Positions 22,462 through 29,832 of a stretch of DNA of 29,832 nt are shown here, piece by piece; position 1 is the first letter of the stretch; each line of letters starts with the position of its first letter. Origin of the DNA: Bacillota bacterium (GTDB lineage Bacteria; Bacillota; Clostridia; Lachnospirales; Lachnospiraceae); contig JAEZLY010000219.1 in NCBI GenBank assembly GCA_023414985.1, positions 1 through 29,832 on the forward strand, given 5' to 3'. The notes beneath the pieces were generated by a model. That model worked only from the letters and a program-made list of their open reading frames with translations. It did no database searches and was not told the origin of the DNA. A program made the position numbers and the translations under genes.

Positions 22462-24285
22462 TTATCTTTGAAACAGCAAGCCTTCAAAGGTAAGTCCTTC
22501 TCTCCCATCGAGATTGATTACCCGAAGGGTTTCCTGCATGTTTCGACCTATCCCTCGTTTCAAAAGCTCGGTTTCATTAATCGGAGTCAAAGAAAAAGGT
22601 TCTGATTTCATTCCTTTTTCATTAAAAACATATCCTATCAATCTACCATGATCCAGTTGTAGCTGCAGCTTATAGCCAAGACCGGCAACACCATGATAAT
22701 CTGTTTCCTTATAGATCCCGCACCGCTTGCTCCAAATCTCCGGGATTGAAGTCATATCTACCTTCTCTCCAAAAATTCTTAAATTATCCTTATCCTTTAC
22801 CAATAACACCTCTTCTCCACCGACATGAAAAGTTCCGAACTGCAGCCCCTCCAGCTCCATGATTTTCGTCGGAAACAAGCCCATTAAAAGTGGTTTGCAG
22901 GAATTCCAGCCTTCTTCTGACTTTTCAAGTTTAATTACAGTATTGGGATACTTTTGAATCTTCATGCTGTAATATTTCTTTGTTGGTTCTACCGTTACCC
23001 ATCCGAACTCAGTGGCATAATCTCCTTTTAGCGGTACAGGCTTAATTTCCAGCGATGCATTATGTATATCTGAAGGATAATTTCCGGGACCGTTGGTAGC
23101 TTTTATTACACGGATAATTGTTTCCGTAGTAAGCTTTTCTGTCAATGCTTCTCCGTTAACAGAATTGGTCAGAACAATAACGCCAAAGTTGAAATCCTTA
23201 AGAATTGTCATTCGACTGAAAAACAGGCGGGTTCCACCCGGGTGCATCACAATGCTGCCGCAATCAGGATCCTGATATAAAAACCAGTTTAACCCTATGG
23301 AGCCGGTTGTATCCAGACCATTTCCGTCCAGATCCAGAGGAAGATGGGTTTGCGGAGTCAGCATCTCTTTCAAAGTAGCTTCCTTAATAATCTCGTTATT
23401 CTTATAGGAGCCATTTCTCAGAATCATTTGCATAAAATGGCTCATTTCATTCACACTGGAACGAAGAGAGCCTTCCGGACTGATTCGATCCGGGCAGATG
23501 TCATCCCTAGCCGGCTTATTATTATAATATCCTAAGGATGATAAAGCTACCATATCATTACGTAACTCAAAGGACGAATGATACATTTCCAGCGGATTAA
23601 GAATGTGCCCAATGACATAATCGTTGAATTTCTGACCGGTAGCTCTTTCAATCACAACGCCCAGCAAGGTCGATCCTATGTTAGAGTACGCTGTGATATA
23701 GTTTGGCGGATATGCGGCATATTCCTCTTTGATATCAACGACGATCGCTGTAAAATAAGGATATTCCGGATTGAGGACTTCAGGAAGGTAATTACCCGGT
23801 AGACCGGATCGATGGGTCATCAGCGTTCTGAGCGTAATCAATTCGTCGTCCCCGTAACGGGATTTGATTGAAAATTCCGGTATATATGCCGACAGAGGTT
23901 CATCGATGTCAAGCTTCCCTTCCTCTGCCAGCTGCATAACAGCAGTTGCAGTAAAAAGCTTAGAAATGGACCCTATCTTATAAAGAGTGTCAGCACTGAC
24001 CGGTATCTTTTTATCTTTGTCAGCATATCCCAGATTTATTGTAAAGAGGATCCCATTCTCATCTACGACAGCCATGCTCATTCCTGTGACCTTTTTCTTT
24101 CTCATTTCATTTGTGGCTAATTGAGTGAGTTCTTCTTGAACTGACCTCAAACTCATCTCATCACCCTTGCTGTTATTTACCGGAATAGACGCCATATACA
24201 AATTACAAGTGGTTGATAAAGAGGTAATGACAAATAGCAGGGCAACCAATATACCTATCATAAGCTTTCTTTTTATACGATACAT
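22462..24285 (-). CDS. Membrane-anchored class C beta-lactamase-family serine hydrolase
   Basis: Extracytoplasmic serine hydrolase of 607 residues, of the PBP4*/EstB/Flp group in the beta-lactamase superfamily. An N-terminal helix (about residues 8-30) gives a membrane anchor or uncleaved signal. The catalytic motifs are intact: S106-I-S-K109, Y200-S-N202, and H348-P-G350 in place of KTG. After the ~390-residue hydrolase domain comes a ~200-residue C-terminal region of beta strands, as in the longer members with a lipocalin-like tail. The substrate could be a D-amino peptide, ester or beta-lactam; family membership alone does not show drug resistance. GGGGGGA lies a few bases before the ATG, and TATAAT lies about 60 bp upstream. 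Confidence 0.93.
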   Translation of the reverse strand: MYRIKRKLMIGILVALLFVITSLSTTCNLYMASIPVNNSKGDEMSLRSVQEELTQLATNEMRKKKVTGMSMAVVDENGILFTINLGYADKDKKIPVSADTLYKIGSISKLFTATAVMQLAEEGKLDIDEPLSAYIPEFSIKSRYGDDELITLRTLMTHRSGLPGNYLPEVLNPEYPYFTAIVVDIKEEYAAYPPNYITAYSNIGSTLLGVVIERATGQKFNDYVIGHILNPLEMYHSSFELRNDMVALSSLGYYNNKPARDDICPDRISPEGSLRSSVNEMSHFMQMILRNGSYKNNEIIKEATLKEMLTPQTHLPLDLDGNGLDTTGSIGLNWFLYQDPDCGSIVMHPGGTRLFFSRMTILKDFNFGVIVLTNSVNGEALTEKLTTETIIRVIKATNGPGNYPSDIHNASLEIKPVPLKGDYATEFGWVTVEPTKKYYSMKIQKYPNTVIKLEKSEEGWNSCKPLLMGLFPTKIMELEGLQFGTFHVGGEEVLLVKDKDNLRIFGEKVDMTSIPEIWSKRCGIYKETDYHGVAGLGYKLQLQLDHGRLIGYVFNEKGMKSEPFSLTPINETELLKRGIGRNMQETLRVINLDGREGLTFEGLLFQR

Positions 24286-24458
24286 AAATCCCCCCGAAAC
24301 AATGCTTTTACCATTTCAGCTACAGGTTTATTTTACCATTTTATGTTATTATATACAATAAGCTCTTCTGTAAATCGGCTCACCCCATAGTACTGAAGAA
24401 TATAACCTTATAGATACTGATTATCTTTGAAATCAGAATAGGCAGGTTTTATCTTCAA

Positions 24459-26882
24459 TTACTCTACCTTCAAAATTAGTTCCAGAATTCTTCCGGCGCA
24501 GACCTCCATCTCTTCTCTGGTGATCAGCCCCGCTTCCTTGGCTTCCAGTAGCTGCTCAGGATAACCACAGCCCATTTTTACATCATTGCCTGCTTTTACT
24601 TCCTTATCATGTTTCCCATAGGTCCACCAATCTGTGGTCACCATTCCGTCCCAGCCCCATTCGCCTCTTAAGATATCCTCCAACAATTCTCTGTTTTCCG
24701 AAGCCCGGCATCCATTGATGATATTATAGGAAGACATGATACTCCACGGCTTCGCTTTCTTTACAATGAGTTCAAAGGCCTTCAGATAGATCTCCCTGGT
24801 TGCTCGTTCCGATACTCTGGAATCGCTGTTTCTATTGTTGGTTTCCTTATGATATATTGCAAAATGCTTAACGGTTGCTCCGATCTGCTGGGATTGTATC
24901 CCTTTCACCATAGCAGCTCCCATTTCACCGGTCAAATATGGGTCTTCGGAATAATACTCAAAATTCCTTCCGCATAATGGGCTTCTATGGATGTTGATCG
25001 CCGGTGCCAACCAGACTGCCATATTATTTTCTTTCACTTCTCTGGCTCCGGCTACCCCAACCTCATAGATCATATCTCTGTCCCAGGAGCATGCCAGTAA
25101 AGTCGCACAGGGCCAAGCCGTGGTATAGACTCCGCATTCCGGTTCGATCCGAAGTCCGGCGGGTCCGTCGGCTGTCATAATATTTGGTATTCCGTACTCC
25201 GGCATATTTCCATACCCAAAGGTATTAGCAGTCCCAGTATTAGGCTGCCCGCCCAAGAGATGCGCGACCTCCTCATCCGTCATCTGCTTCAGAAATTCCT
25301 CTATTGTCATCGCTCCATCAGCAACGCAATCCAGGGTACGGATACCGCGCTTGTACTGATCCCACAATTGATAGCGCTTTCTTGCTCTTACTACAGGCGC
25401 ATAGCCCAAGGTAGTCTCCGCCGAGGCTGTTCTATTGGCAACGTTCTCGGTAGAACCAGTTGAAACCGGAAGCTCTTCAAAGCTTCCATCAGCCAGCAGC
25501 CTTTTCTTTAAGGCTTTTGGTGCTATTTTTTCACTAAGCTGTTCGATTATGGTATTTTGCGATACAGTAATGACAAAGTCTATTTTTTGCACACTTCGTA
25601 CGGAATTTCCCAGGAAGAATTCATACTCTCCGGCTTCCAGCACATAAGCAGATTTCTGTATTTTTCCAAGATCATCATAGGAAGCCAAATCAGCCATAGA
25701 GAAGTCCAGACAGATCAGCTGTGTTTCTCCTGCTTTCAGCAATCGAGTCTTTTGAAAGGCCACCAGGCTTCTTGCTGCTTTACCCAGCAGTCCCTGCGGT
25801 GCAGCTGTATAGACCTGTAGCACCTCCTTACCCTCTCTGTTCCCTGTATTGGTTACCGATACCATAATCCGAATGATACCCTCTTCGTTCCATGCAGAGT
25901 CAAGCGTCCAATGAAAGCTAGTATAAGACAGACCGAAGCCAAACGGATAATTCACCTTCTCTGCCGCCCCCGGAATAGTCTCAAAATACCGATATCCCAC
26001 GAAGATATCTTCGGAATAATCCACATAATTATCAGATTCATAGAATAGGCTGGTCGAAGGATAATCTTCCAACCTATTTGCAAAGGTGTCCGATAATTTA
26101 CCGCAAGGATTACCAAGCCCACACATCAGCTCCGCAGCAGCTAATCCGCCCTCCATCCCGCCTTGCCATGCCAGCAGCACTGATTTTATCGCAGAATCCT
26201 TTACAAACCAACCGGTATCTACGATCCCTCCGACATTTAATACTACAATCACCTTTGGAAAGTTTTCTTTCACCTGCTTGACCATTGCTTCTTCCGCATA
26301 GGACAAGTAGTAATCACCCCTTTCATAGATGAATTCATATTTCTCTTTCAGAGCTTCGACTTGTCCCCAGGGATTTTTATAGGTTGAGTTGTTGTTTTGC
26401 TTACCGTTTCGATCCCAACCTTCTCCTGAGAACCGACTGATACAAATGACTGCAGTATCTGTAAATGCTCTGGACTCCTTCAGCAGCTCTTCAGGAACTG
26501 CGGGTTCTATCGTCATACCGGGTATAGCCCCGTCTGAATACTGATCAGTTACTTTATCACGATAGAACTTGGATAACGCTTCAAATATAGTAACCTGCTC
26601 CTTTAAAGATTTTAGGCCGTCATGCAAATTAATCGTATATTCCACAGTAACATCTCCGCTGCCGCCGCCACCCTTGACATAATCGAAGCAGCCCTTTCCG
26701 AACAATGCTACCCTAACGCCTCTTTCTAGCGGAAGGATATTTCCATCATTCTTGAGCAGAACCATTCCTCCTTTTGCAGCATTTTTTGATAGTTCCCTGT
26801 GCTTTTGCGATGCCGTCACTCTTTCTCCCAATTCTCCCAAAGGCAGATTGGGAAGATATCGTACTCTTTGCCATTTACTCAT
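24459..26882 (-). CDS. Glycoside hydrolase family 3 beta-glucosidase with permuted domain order
   Basis: Intracellular enzyme (no signal peptide) of 807 residues that should cleave beta-linked oligosaccharides. The domain order is reversed against most GH3: the C-domain comes first (about 30-310, VLLKNDGNILPL, KGGGGSGDV, SGEGWDR with Glu154 as candidate acid/base, YPFGFGLSYTSF at 312-323), then fibronectin III (about 325-450), then the TIM barrel (525-807) with TADGPAGLR, KHFAIYHKETNNR and VTTDWW, where Asp751 is the nucleophile. The reversed order is known from rumen Lachnospiraceae and Ruminococcus beta-glucosidases. AAAGGAGG precedes the ATG. It is divergent from an AraC regulator, whose likely sites lie in the shared spacer. 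A missing signal fits uptake of oligosaccharides followed by cytoplasmic hydrolysis. Confidence 0.95.
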   Translation of the reverse strand: MSKWQRVRYLPNLPLGELGERVTASQKHRELSKNAAKGGMVLLKNDGNILPLERGVRVALFGKGCFDYVKGGGGSGDVTVEYTINLHDGLKSLKEQVTIFEALSKFYRDKVTDQYSDGAIPGMTIEPAVPEELLKESRAFTDTAVICISRFSGEGWDRNGKQNNNSTYKNPWGQVEALKEKYEFIYERGDYYLSYAEEAMVKQVKENFPKVIVVLNVGGIVDTGWFVKDSAIKSVLLAWQGGMEGGLAAAELMCGLGNPCGKLSDTFANRLEDYPSTSLFYESDNYVDYSEDIFVGYRYFETIPGAAEKVNYPFGFGLSYTSFHWTLDSAWNEEGIIRIMVSVTNTGNREGKEVLQVYTAAPQGLLGKAARSLVAFQKTRLLKAGETQLICLDFSMADLASYDDLGKIQKSAYVLEAGEYEFFLGNSVRSVQKIDFVITVSQNTIIEQLSEKIAPKALKKRLLADGSFEELPVSTGSTENVANRTASAETTLGYAPVVRARKRYQLWDQYKRGIRTLDCVADGAMTIEEFLKQMTDEEVAHLLGGQPNTGTANTFGYGNMPEYGIPNIMTADGPAGLRIEPECGVYTTAWPCATLLACSWDRDMIYEVGVAGAREVKENNMAVWLAPAINIHRSPLCGRNFEYYSEDPYLTGEMGAAMVKGIQSQQIGATVKHFAIYHKETNNRNSDSRVSERATREIYLKAFELIVKKAKPWSIMSSYNIINGCRASENRELLEDILRGEWGWDGMVTTDWWTYGKHDKEVKAGNDVKMGCGYPEQLLEAKEAGLITREEMEVCAGRILELILKVE

Positions 26883-26944
26883 AGAAGCCCTCCTTTACCC
26901 GGATCTTTTCTGTAGAAGCTTATCTTAATCCTTGATGAAACTCC

Positions 26945-26991
26945 ATACAAGCTTACAATTGACTTATTGTGTGGTCGATATTGACTTATTG
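26945..26991 (-). promoter_or_regulatory. AraC-type direct repeats next to the GH3 promoter
   Basis: TTGACTTATTG occurs at 26959-26969 and 26981-26991 (plus strand), a perfect 11-bp direct repeat with a 22-bp period, about two helical turns. Direct repeats of this spacing are typical AraC activator half-sites. Just beyond on minus, TTGTAT (26945-26950) could be the -35 for the GH3 gene with TAAGAT 17 bp on. The second repeat could also serve as a -35 for araC on plus with TAATTT at 27004. I infer activation of GH3 by the divergent AraC. Confidence 0.65.
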
Positions 26992-27050
26992 AAGACATCA
27001 TGATAATTTGTATTATAGTATAGAATCTATTAAGAAAGGCAATAATCGCC

Positions 27051-27902
27051 ATGCCAAATCATGAGATTATAGTATCCAAGTCCGGACTACCGGTTAATAT
27101 TGATATTTACAAAACCTATGACCGGTTAATTCCCAGTCATTGGCATGAGCATGTTGAGATCCTATTCCTTTATCGAGGCACTCTTCAGATCATTCGAAAT
27201 GATGAAAAATATACGCTCCGTGAACATGACTTATTTATTGTGAATTCCGGGGACATCCATTTGACCCGCAGTCTCGGAAGCGTCGAAGTGTTAATCCTCC
27301 TGATCCCTTTAGCACTGTTCCGTTCTGTTATAACAGATGATCAAATCATCAGATTCAGAGAGTATTTCCCGAAGGAGGAACTATATCATGATACTGCTTT
27401 TCAAGAAATGCTGGATCACCTTCACACCCTGAGAATACTATATGAACAGGAAGAAGACGGTTATCAATTTCTTTTTCACAGCAGTGTTTCCCTATTTCTT
27501 CATACTCTCTATAAGAATTATGTAATCGATCAAGGCACCGAGTTCTTTAAAACTGTAAGAAAACAAGTACGTTTTAAGGATATCATAGATTATGTGGAAG
27601 CAAATTATAAAGACCCGATCACGATAAAAAAAGCCGCCTCTATGGCAGCTTTGAATTCAGAGTATTTCTGTCGATCTTTTAAAAAAAATACCGGCTCAAC
27701 TTTCATGGAGTATGTAAATATGGTTCGGCTGACCCATATTCACAGAGACCTGCTGGATACTGAGGATAGCATTACTCATCTCCAGGAACAACATGGCTTT
27801 ACGAATAACAAGGTCTTTCTTCGGATGTTCAAGGAGATTTACGGATGTACTCCCTCAAAGCTTAGAGCAGGGAAGTTCACATCAAGCGATTGCCACACCT
27901 GA
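27051..27902 (+). CDS. AraC family transcriptional regulator (cupin N-terminus)
   Basis: Sugar-responsive activator of 283 residues. The N-terminal domain is a cupin (HWHEHVEILFLYRGTLQII and SGDIHLT), the usual sugar sensor of this class. The C-terminal ~100 residues carry two helix-turn-helix units (TIKKAASMAALNSEYFCRSFKKNTG and HLQEQHGFTNNKVFLRMFKEIYGCTPSKLR, each in pieces), ending in the conserved P-x-x-x-R region. Divergent from the GH3 gene, with two direct repeats between; the pairing suggests the enzyme's substrate or product is the inducer. The ribosome binding site is a weak AAAGG eleven bases before the ATG. Confidence 0.95.
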   Translation: MPNHEIIVSKSGLPVNIDIYKTYDRLIPSHWHEHVEILFLYRGTLQIIRNDEKYTLREHDLFIVNSGDIHLTRSLGSVEVLILLIPLALFRSVITDDQIIRFREYFPKEELYHDTAFQEMLDHLHTLRILYEQEEDGYQFLFHSSVSLFLHTLYKNYVIDQGTEFFKTVRKQVRFKDIIDYVEANYKDPITIKKAASMAALNSEYFCRSFKKNTGSTFMEYVNMVRLTHIHRDLLDTEDSITHLQEQHGFTNNKVFLRMFKEIYGCTPSKLRAGKFTSSDCHT

Positions 27903-27916
27903 CGTGAACTTTTCCT
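27871..27916 (+). terminator. Candidate terminator overlapping the araC 3' end
   Basis: GGAAGTTCAC (27871-27880) inside the last codons pairs with GTGAACTT--CC (27904-27915) past the stop, followed by a T-rich stretch. The loop is 23 nt and there is a two-base bulge, so the hairpin is plausible but imperfect. Confidence 0.4.
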
Positions 27917-27954
27917 GATTTCTTTTCTCAGGCCGTAAGGGATGACGAAGGTTA

Positions 27955-28248
27955 CTATGCTTTTTTCCTGTTTCTTTTATTCTTGTAGGCAATCCAGGAT
28001 ATCTTTAGAGATGAATAAGTTCCCACTGCTGCGTTTCCATAAAAAAAGCCCATAAAAATTCCTGCACCTAGATTTCCTCTGTGTGCAAAAAAGACTGATA
28101 TGATCAATCCGATAATGCTTGCAATTGTCGGAACCAGGGTACGCGGTATCGGCAGAACTAATTTAATTATCTGTGTAAAGATCAGTACTGCCGGTACTGC
28201 GATTACTGCATCCCAGAAATTTGTATGAATGGTCGGAAAGCTCTCCAT
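27955..28248 (-). CDS. Small membrane protein of unknown function
   Basis: Integral membrane protein of 97 residues, not recognised. Three hydrophobic stretches are visible: about 14-32 (VIAVPAVLIFTQIIKLVL), 38-55 (LVPTIASIIGLIISVFFA) and 60-80 (AGIFMGFFYGNAAVGTYSS), then a basic tail KNKRNRKKA. The size and pattern are holin-like, but no lysin or phage gene is near. GGAGG lies eight bases before the ATG. The gene starts 12 bp after the AraC/DUF3788 gene on the same strand, so the two are probably co-transcribed and the regulator may control it. Confidence 0.85.
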   Translation of the reverse strand: MESFPTIHTNFWDAVIAVPAVLIFTQIIKLVLPIPRTLVPTIASIIGLIISVFFAHRGNLGAGIFMGFFYGNAAVGTYSSLKISWIAYKNKRNRKKA

Positions 28249-28260
28249 GCTAACCTCCTG

Positions 28261-29649
28261 CTAAGTTCTGGTTTTATTGTCCGTATTCTGCCGAAGATTA
28301 TGCATAGAGGTGGAACGGATAGCAATCAACCGTTTGACATCCTCCAATACCGTTGAATTTTTGACGTCGATCATAAGCCACTTCTGCCCCATACCGGTTT
28401 TAGTATCAAAATATAATTGCTGCAGATATTCCGTGCAGAATGGAAGCAGCCATTCCGCCTCCGCTCTCTCTCGATCACTGATTACCACAAGAACAAGAAA
28501 ACTACCTTCAGACGGATAAATGGTGCATAAGGATCGTCCACCTTTTTTATACTTGATATTCCAGCCAAACTGCATAGAGCATTTGCTATATTCGAACTGA
28601 GGCTTGCATTGATACTCCGTCTCCAGATGCTTACAAAAGTCCTCAAATAAGTGGCTGTTAATATAAGTACGGATTTCTGCCATTGACGGCTTATTTTCTC
28701 CATCCGTCTTGTCAAAGTTCTGCTCTGTCGTTTGTTTCTCCTTAGCGGAGGGTCTGATTGGCAACCACAGCTCCATATAGTTTGCATCCGGTGTCGTATT
28801 GTAATAAAGCTCTGCAATGAAATTTCTGCCAATCAGTCCATGGGTGTTCATCCAGGTCTTCATAAAGGAGTATGCTTTATGAAGGGCGGAACCGGTAAGT
28901 TCCGAAAAATTTTCGGCCTCAAAGCCGCAAACTACATATTCACCGGTCGGAATTGTATAGGTAACAATTTTATCAGTCTTTACGGCTTCGCTTGCTTCAG
29001 CTCCTGCCATATAAGTACAAAAGCCATTTCTGGCTTTTCCCTTATAAAGAATCCCGAGTTCATTGCCCTCTGCCAACAGCTTAGGCAGGTTCGGTTTTTG
29101 TCGATGGAATTCCTGCCAGACCATACCGGCATAAGCAACACCTGTCGCTTTTCCTCCGGTCAGATCATCTTCGGGGATTTCGCCTTCTATCCCAACAAAG
29201 GAACGCGGTTTATTCATATTCCTTCGGTTCACTTCAACAACAATCCCATCAGCAATAAACGGTACCCCTTCTTCCACCTGGGCATAGTCCAAGCCCAAAT
29301 CGGGCTTGATAAAATGGTTGAGTATTATAGGATGGGCACGGTACTCTTCCGGCGTAATACCATATGCTTCTTTAAAAGCACGGGTGAAATTGGCATGATC
29401 CGAAAATCCATACTCCAGTGCAACATCCGTGATCCGTATTCCCTTGTTCTTAAGAGCCTCCGAAGCCCTTGCCAGCTTACGCAGCTTGACATATTCATTT
29501 ACCGGTTTTTTCACCAGTCGTCCAAACAGACGCTGATAATAATAAGGTGATAATGCCGCTGTTTTTGCCAGCGTTTCTGTCCTAACGTTCTCGCTAAGAT
29601 GGTCTTCTATAAAATCCAATGAGCTTTGTATTGCCTCCCATGCATACAT
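28261..29649 (-). CDS. AraC family regulator with GyrI-like and DUF3788 domains
   Basis: Three-domain protein of 462 residues. An AraC helix-turn-helix pair comes first (about 5-105, TLAKTAALSPYYYQRLFGRL, ITDVALEYGFSDHANFTRAFKEAYG), then a GyrI-like/SOUL ligand domain (about 130-300, from PRSFVGIEGEIP to YMELWLPI) that in related regulators binds small cationic or drug-like molecules, then a C-terminal domain (about 325-450, FGWNIKYKKGGRSLCTIYPSEGSF) that matches my memory of DUF3788. The HTH-first order is that of the MarA/Rob-like branch. AAGGAGG lies seven bases before the ATG. The downstream small membrane protein gene is 12 bp away. The ligand is unknown. Confidence 0.88.
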   Translation of the reverse strand: MYAWEAIQSSLDFIEDHLSENVRTETLAKTAALSPYYYQRLFGRLVKKPVNEYVKLRKLARASEALKNKGIRITDVALEYGFSDHANFTRAFKEAYGITPEEYRAHPIILNHFIKPDLGLDYAQVEEGVPFIADGIVVEVNRRNMNKPRSFVGIEGEIPEDDLTGGKATGVAYAGMVWQEFHRQKPNLPKLLAEGNELGILYKGKARNGFCTYMAGAEASEAVKTDKIVTYTIPTGEYVVCGFEAENFSELTGSALHKAYSFMKTWMNTHGLIGRNFIAELYYNTTPDANYMELWLPIRPSAKEKQTTEQNFDKTDGENKPSMAEIRTYINSHLFEDFCKHLETEYQCKPQFEYSKCSMQFGWNIKYKKGGRSLCTIYPSEGSFLVLVVISDRERAEAEWLLPFCTEYLQQLYFDTKTGMGQKWLMIDVKNSTVLEDVKRLIAIRSTSMHNLRQNTDNKTRT

Positions 29650-29758
29650 ATCAACACCTCCTTGGATTTATAGTAGCACAGAATTCATCCTTACGCTTGT
29701 CGCAGCATGCTCTTCCGGTAAGCCTACAGATACGATCCTTCACAATTCCGGATTAACT

Positions 29759-29832
29759 TTATCTTTCCAATGTGAAAGAAGCAAGACTTGCACTGCCCTC
29801 GCCCGAATAAGTAAAATAGAGAGCCTGTATGC
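29759..29832 (-). CDS. C-terminal fragment of a gene cut by the right edge (possible glycoside hydrolase/CBM)
   Basis: Reading minus from the right edge gives a stop-free 23-codon end (ALYFTYSGEGSASLASF, then TLER) closed by TAA at 29759-29761. ALYFxYxGxGxAxLxSF is the style of ending found in CBM6-type or GH43 beta-sandwich proteins, in line with the nearby GH3 and sugar importer. Too short to be sure of family. The next gene (AraC) starts 109 bp on; no clear terminator lies between. Confidence 0.5.
   Translation of the reverse strand, partial: IQALYFTYSGEGSASLASFTLER

Noticed and set aside
22462..24285. Beta-lactam resistance determinant
   Set aside because: SxxK, YxN and HxG motifs are shared by many esterases and D-peptidases; the HPG in place of KTG and the long C-terminal tail argue against a true beta-lactamase.
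27955..28248. Phage holin and prophage remnant
   Set aside because: Holin-like size and helices only; no lysin, integrase, att site or structural gene nearby.
28732..29550. 272-codon open frame on plus
   Set aside because: Antisense to the AraC/GyrI-like/DUF3788 gene, which has clear domains and a strong ribosome binding site; the plus-strand translation shows no recognisable domain.

Overview
This ~29.8 kb window looks like the chromosome of a low-to-moderate GC Firmicute, most likely a Lachnospiraceae/Clostridia fibre or sugar degrader. The basis is strong AAGGAGG-type ribosome binding sites, near-consensus TTGACA-N17-TATAAT promoters, U-tailed hairpin terminators, a CUT1 sugar transporter without its own ATPase, a GH3 beta-glucosidase with reversed domain order, and a Tet(M)-like GTPase carrying an NYN nuclease tail. 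Taxonomy is inferred from gene content only. I saw no rRNA, tRNA, CRISPR array, insertion sequence, prophage block or origin. Almost every gene is on the minus strand; only a MATE exporter and one AraC regulator are on plus.

Layout from left to right, with minus-strand operons reading right to left. (1) 1-2665: TetR regulator, ABC ATPase and FtsX-type permease (cut by the left edge), driven by a consensus promoter overlaid with three 16-bp operators. (2) 2675-5179: a membrane PAS-GGDEF protein and a SAM methyltransferase, ended by a 33-bp perfect hairpin that abuts the tetR promoter. (3) 5186-5594: a 409-bp gap with a 16-bp palindrome and a possible decayed small ORF. (4) 5595-8239: a tightly overlapping redox operon (FMN-binding lipid-facing protein, MarR regulator, flavodoxin, Fe-S-type flavoprotein, FMN-reductase-like protein) behind a promoter with two MarR-type palindromes. 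(5) 8271-10803: EamA transporter, tRNA-dihydrouridine synthase and MsrA. (6) 10815-14419: sugar-binding lipoprotein and two CUT1 permeases, with an mRNA hairpin after the binding-protein gene and two terminators at the end. (7) 14541-20228: a Tet(M)-like translational GTPase fused to a YacP/Rae1-type NYN nuclease domain, followed by a 934-residue zinc-ribbon protein I do not recognise. (8) 20330-21836: MATE exporter. (9) 21861-24285: VOC/PhnB-like protein and a membrane-anchored class C beta-lactamase-like serine hydrolase. (10) 24459-27902: permuted GH3 beta-glucosidase and a divergent AraC activator, with 11-bp direct repeats between them. (11) 27955-29649: AraC/GyrI-like/DUF3788 regulator and a small membrane protein. 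(12) The last 74 bp hold the C-terminal end of another gene.

The most interesting item is pair (7): one chain joins an EF-G-shaped ribosome-binding GTPase to a nuclease domain whose stand-alone relative, Rae1, cuts mRNA in the ribosomal A site. It sits directly upstream of a large uncharacterised protein with two zinc ribbons. The next best are the three fully readable regulatory regions (TetR triple operator, MarR double operator, AraC direct repeats), where promoter and operator geometry can be read to the base.
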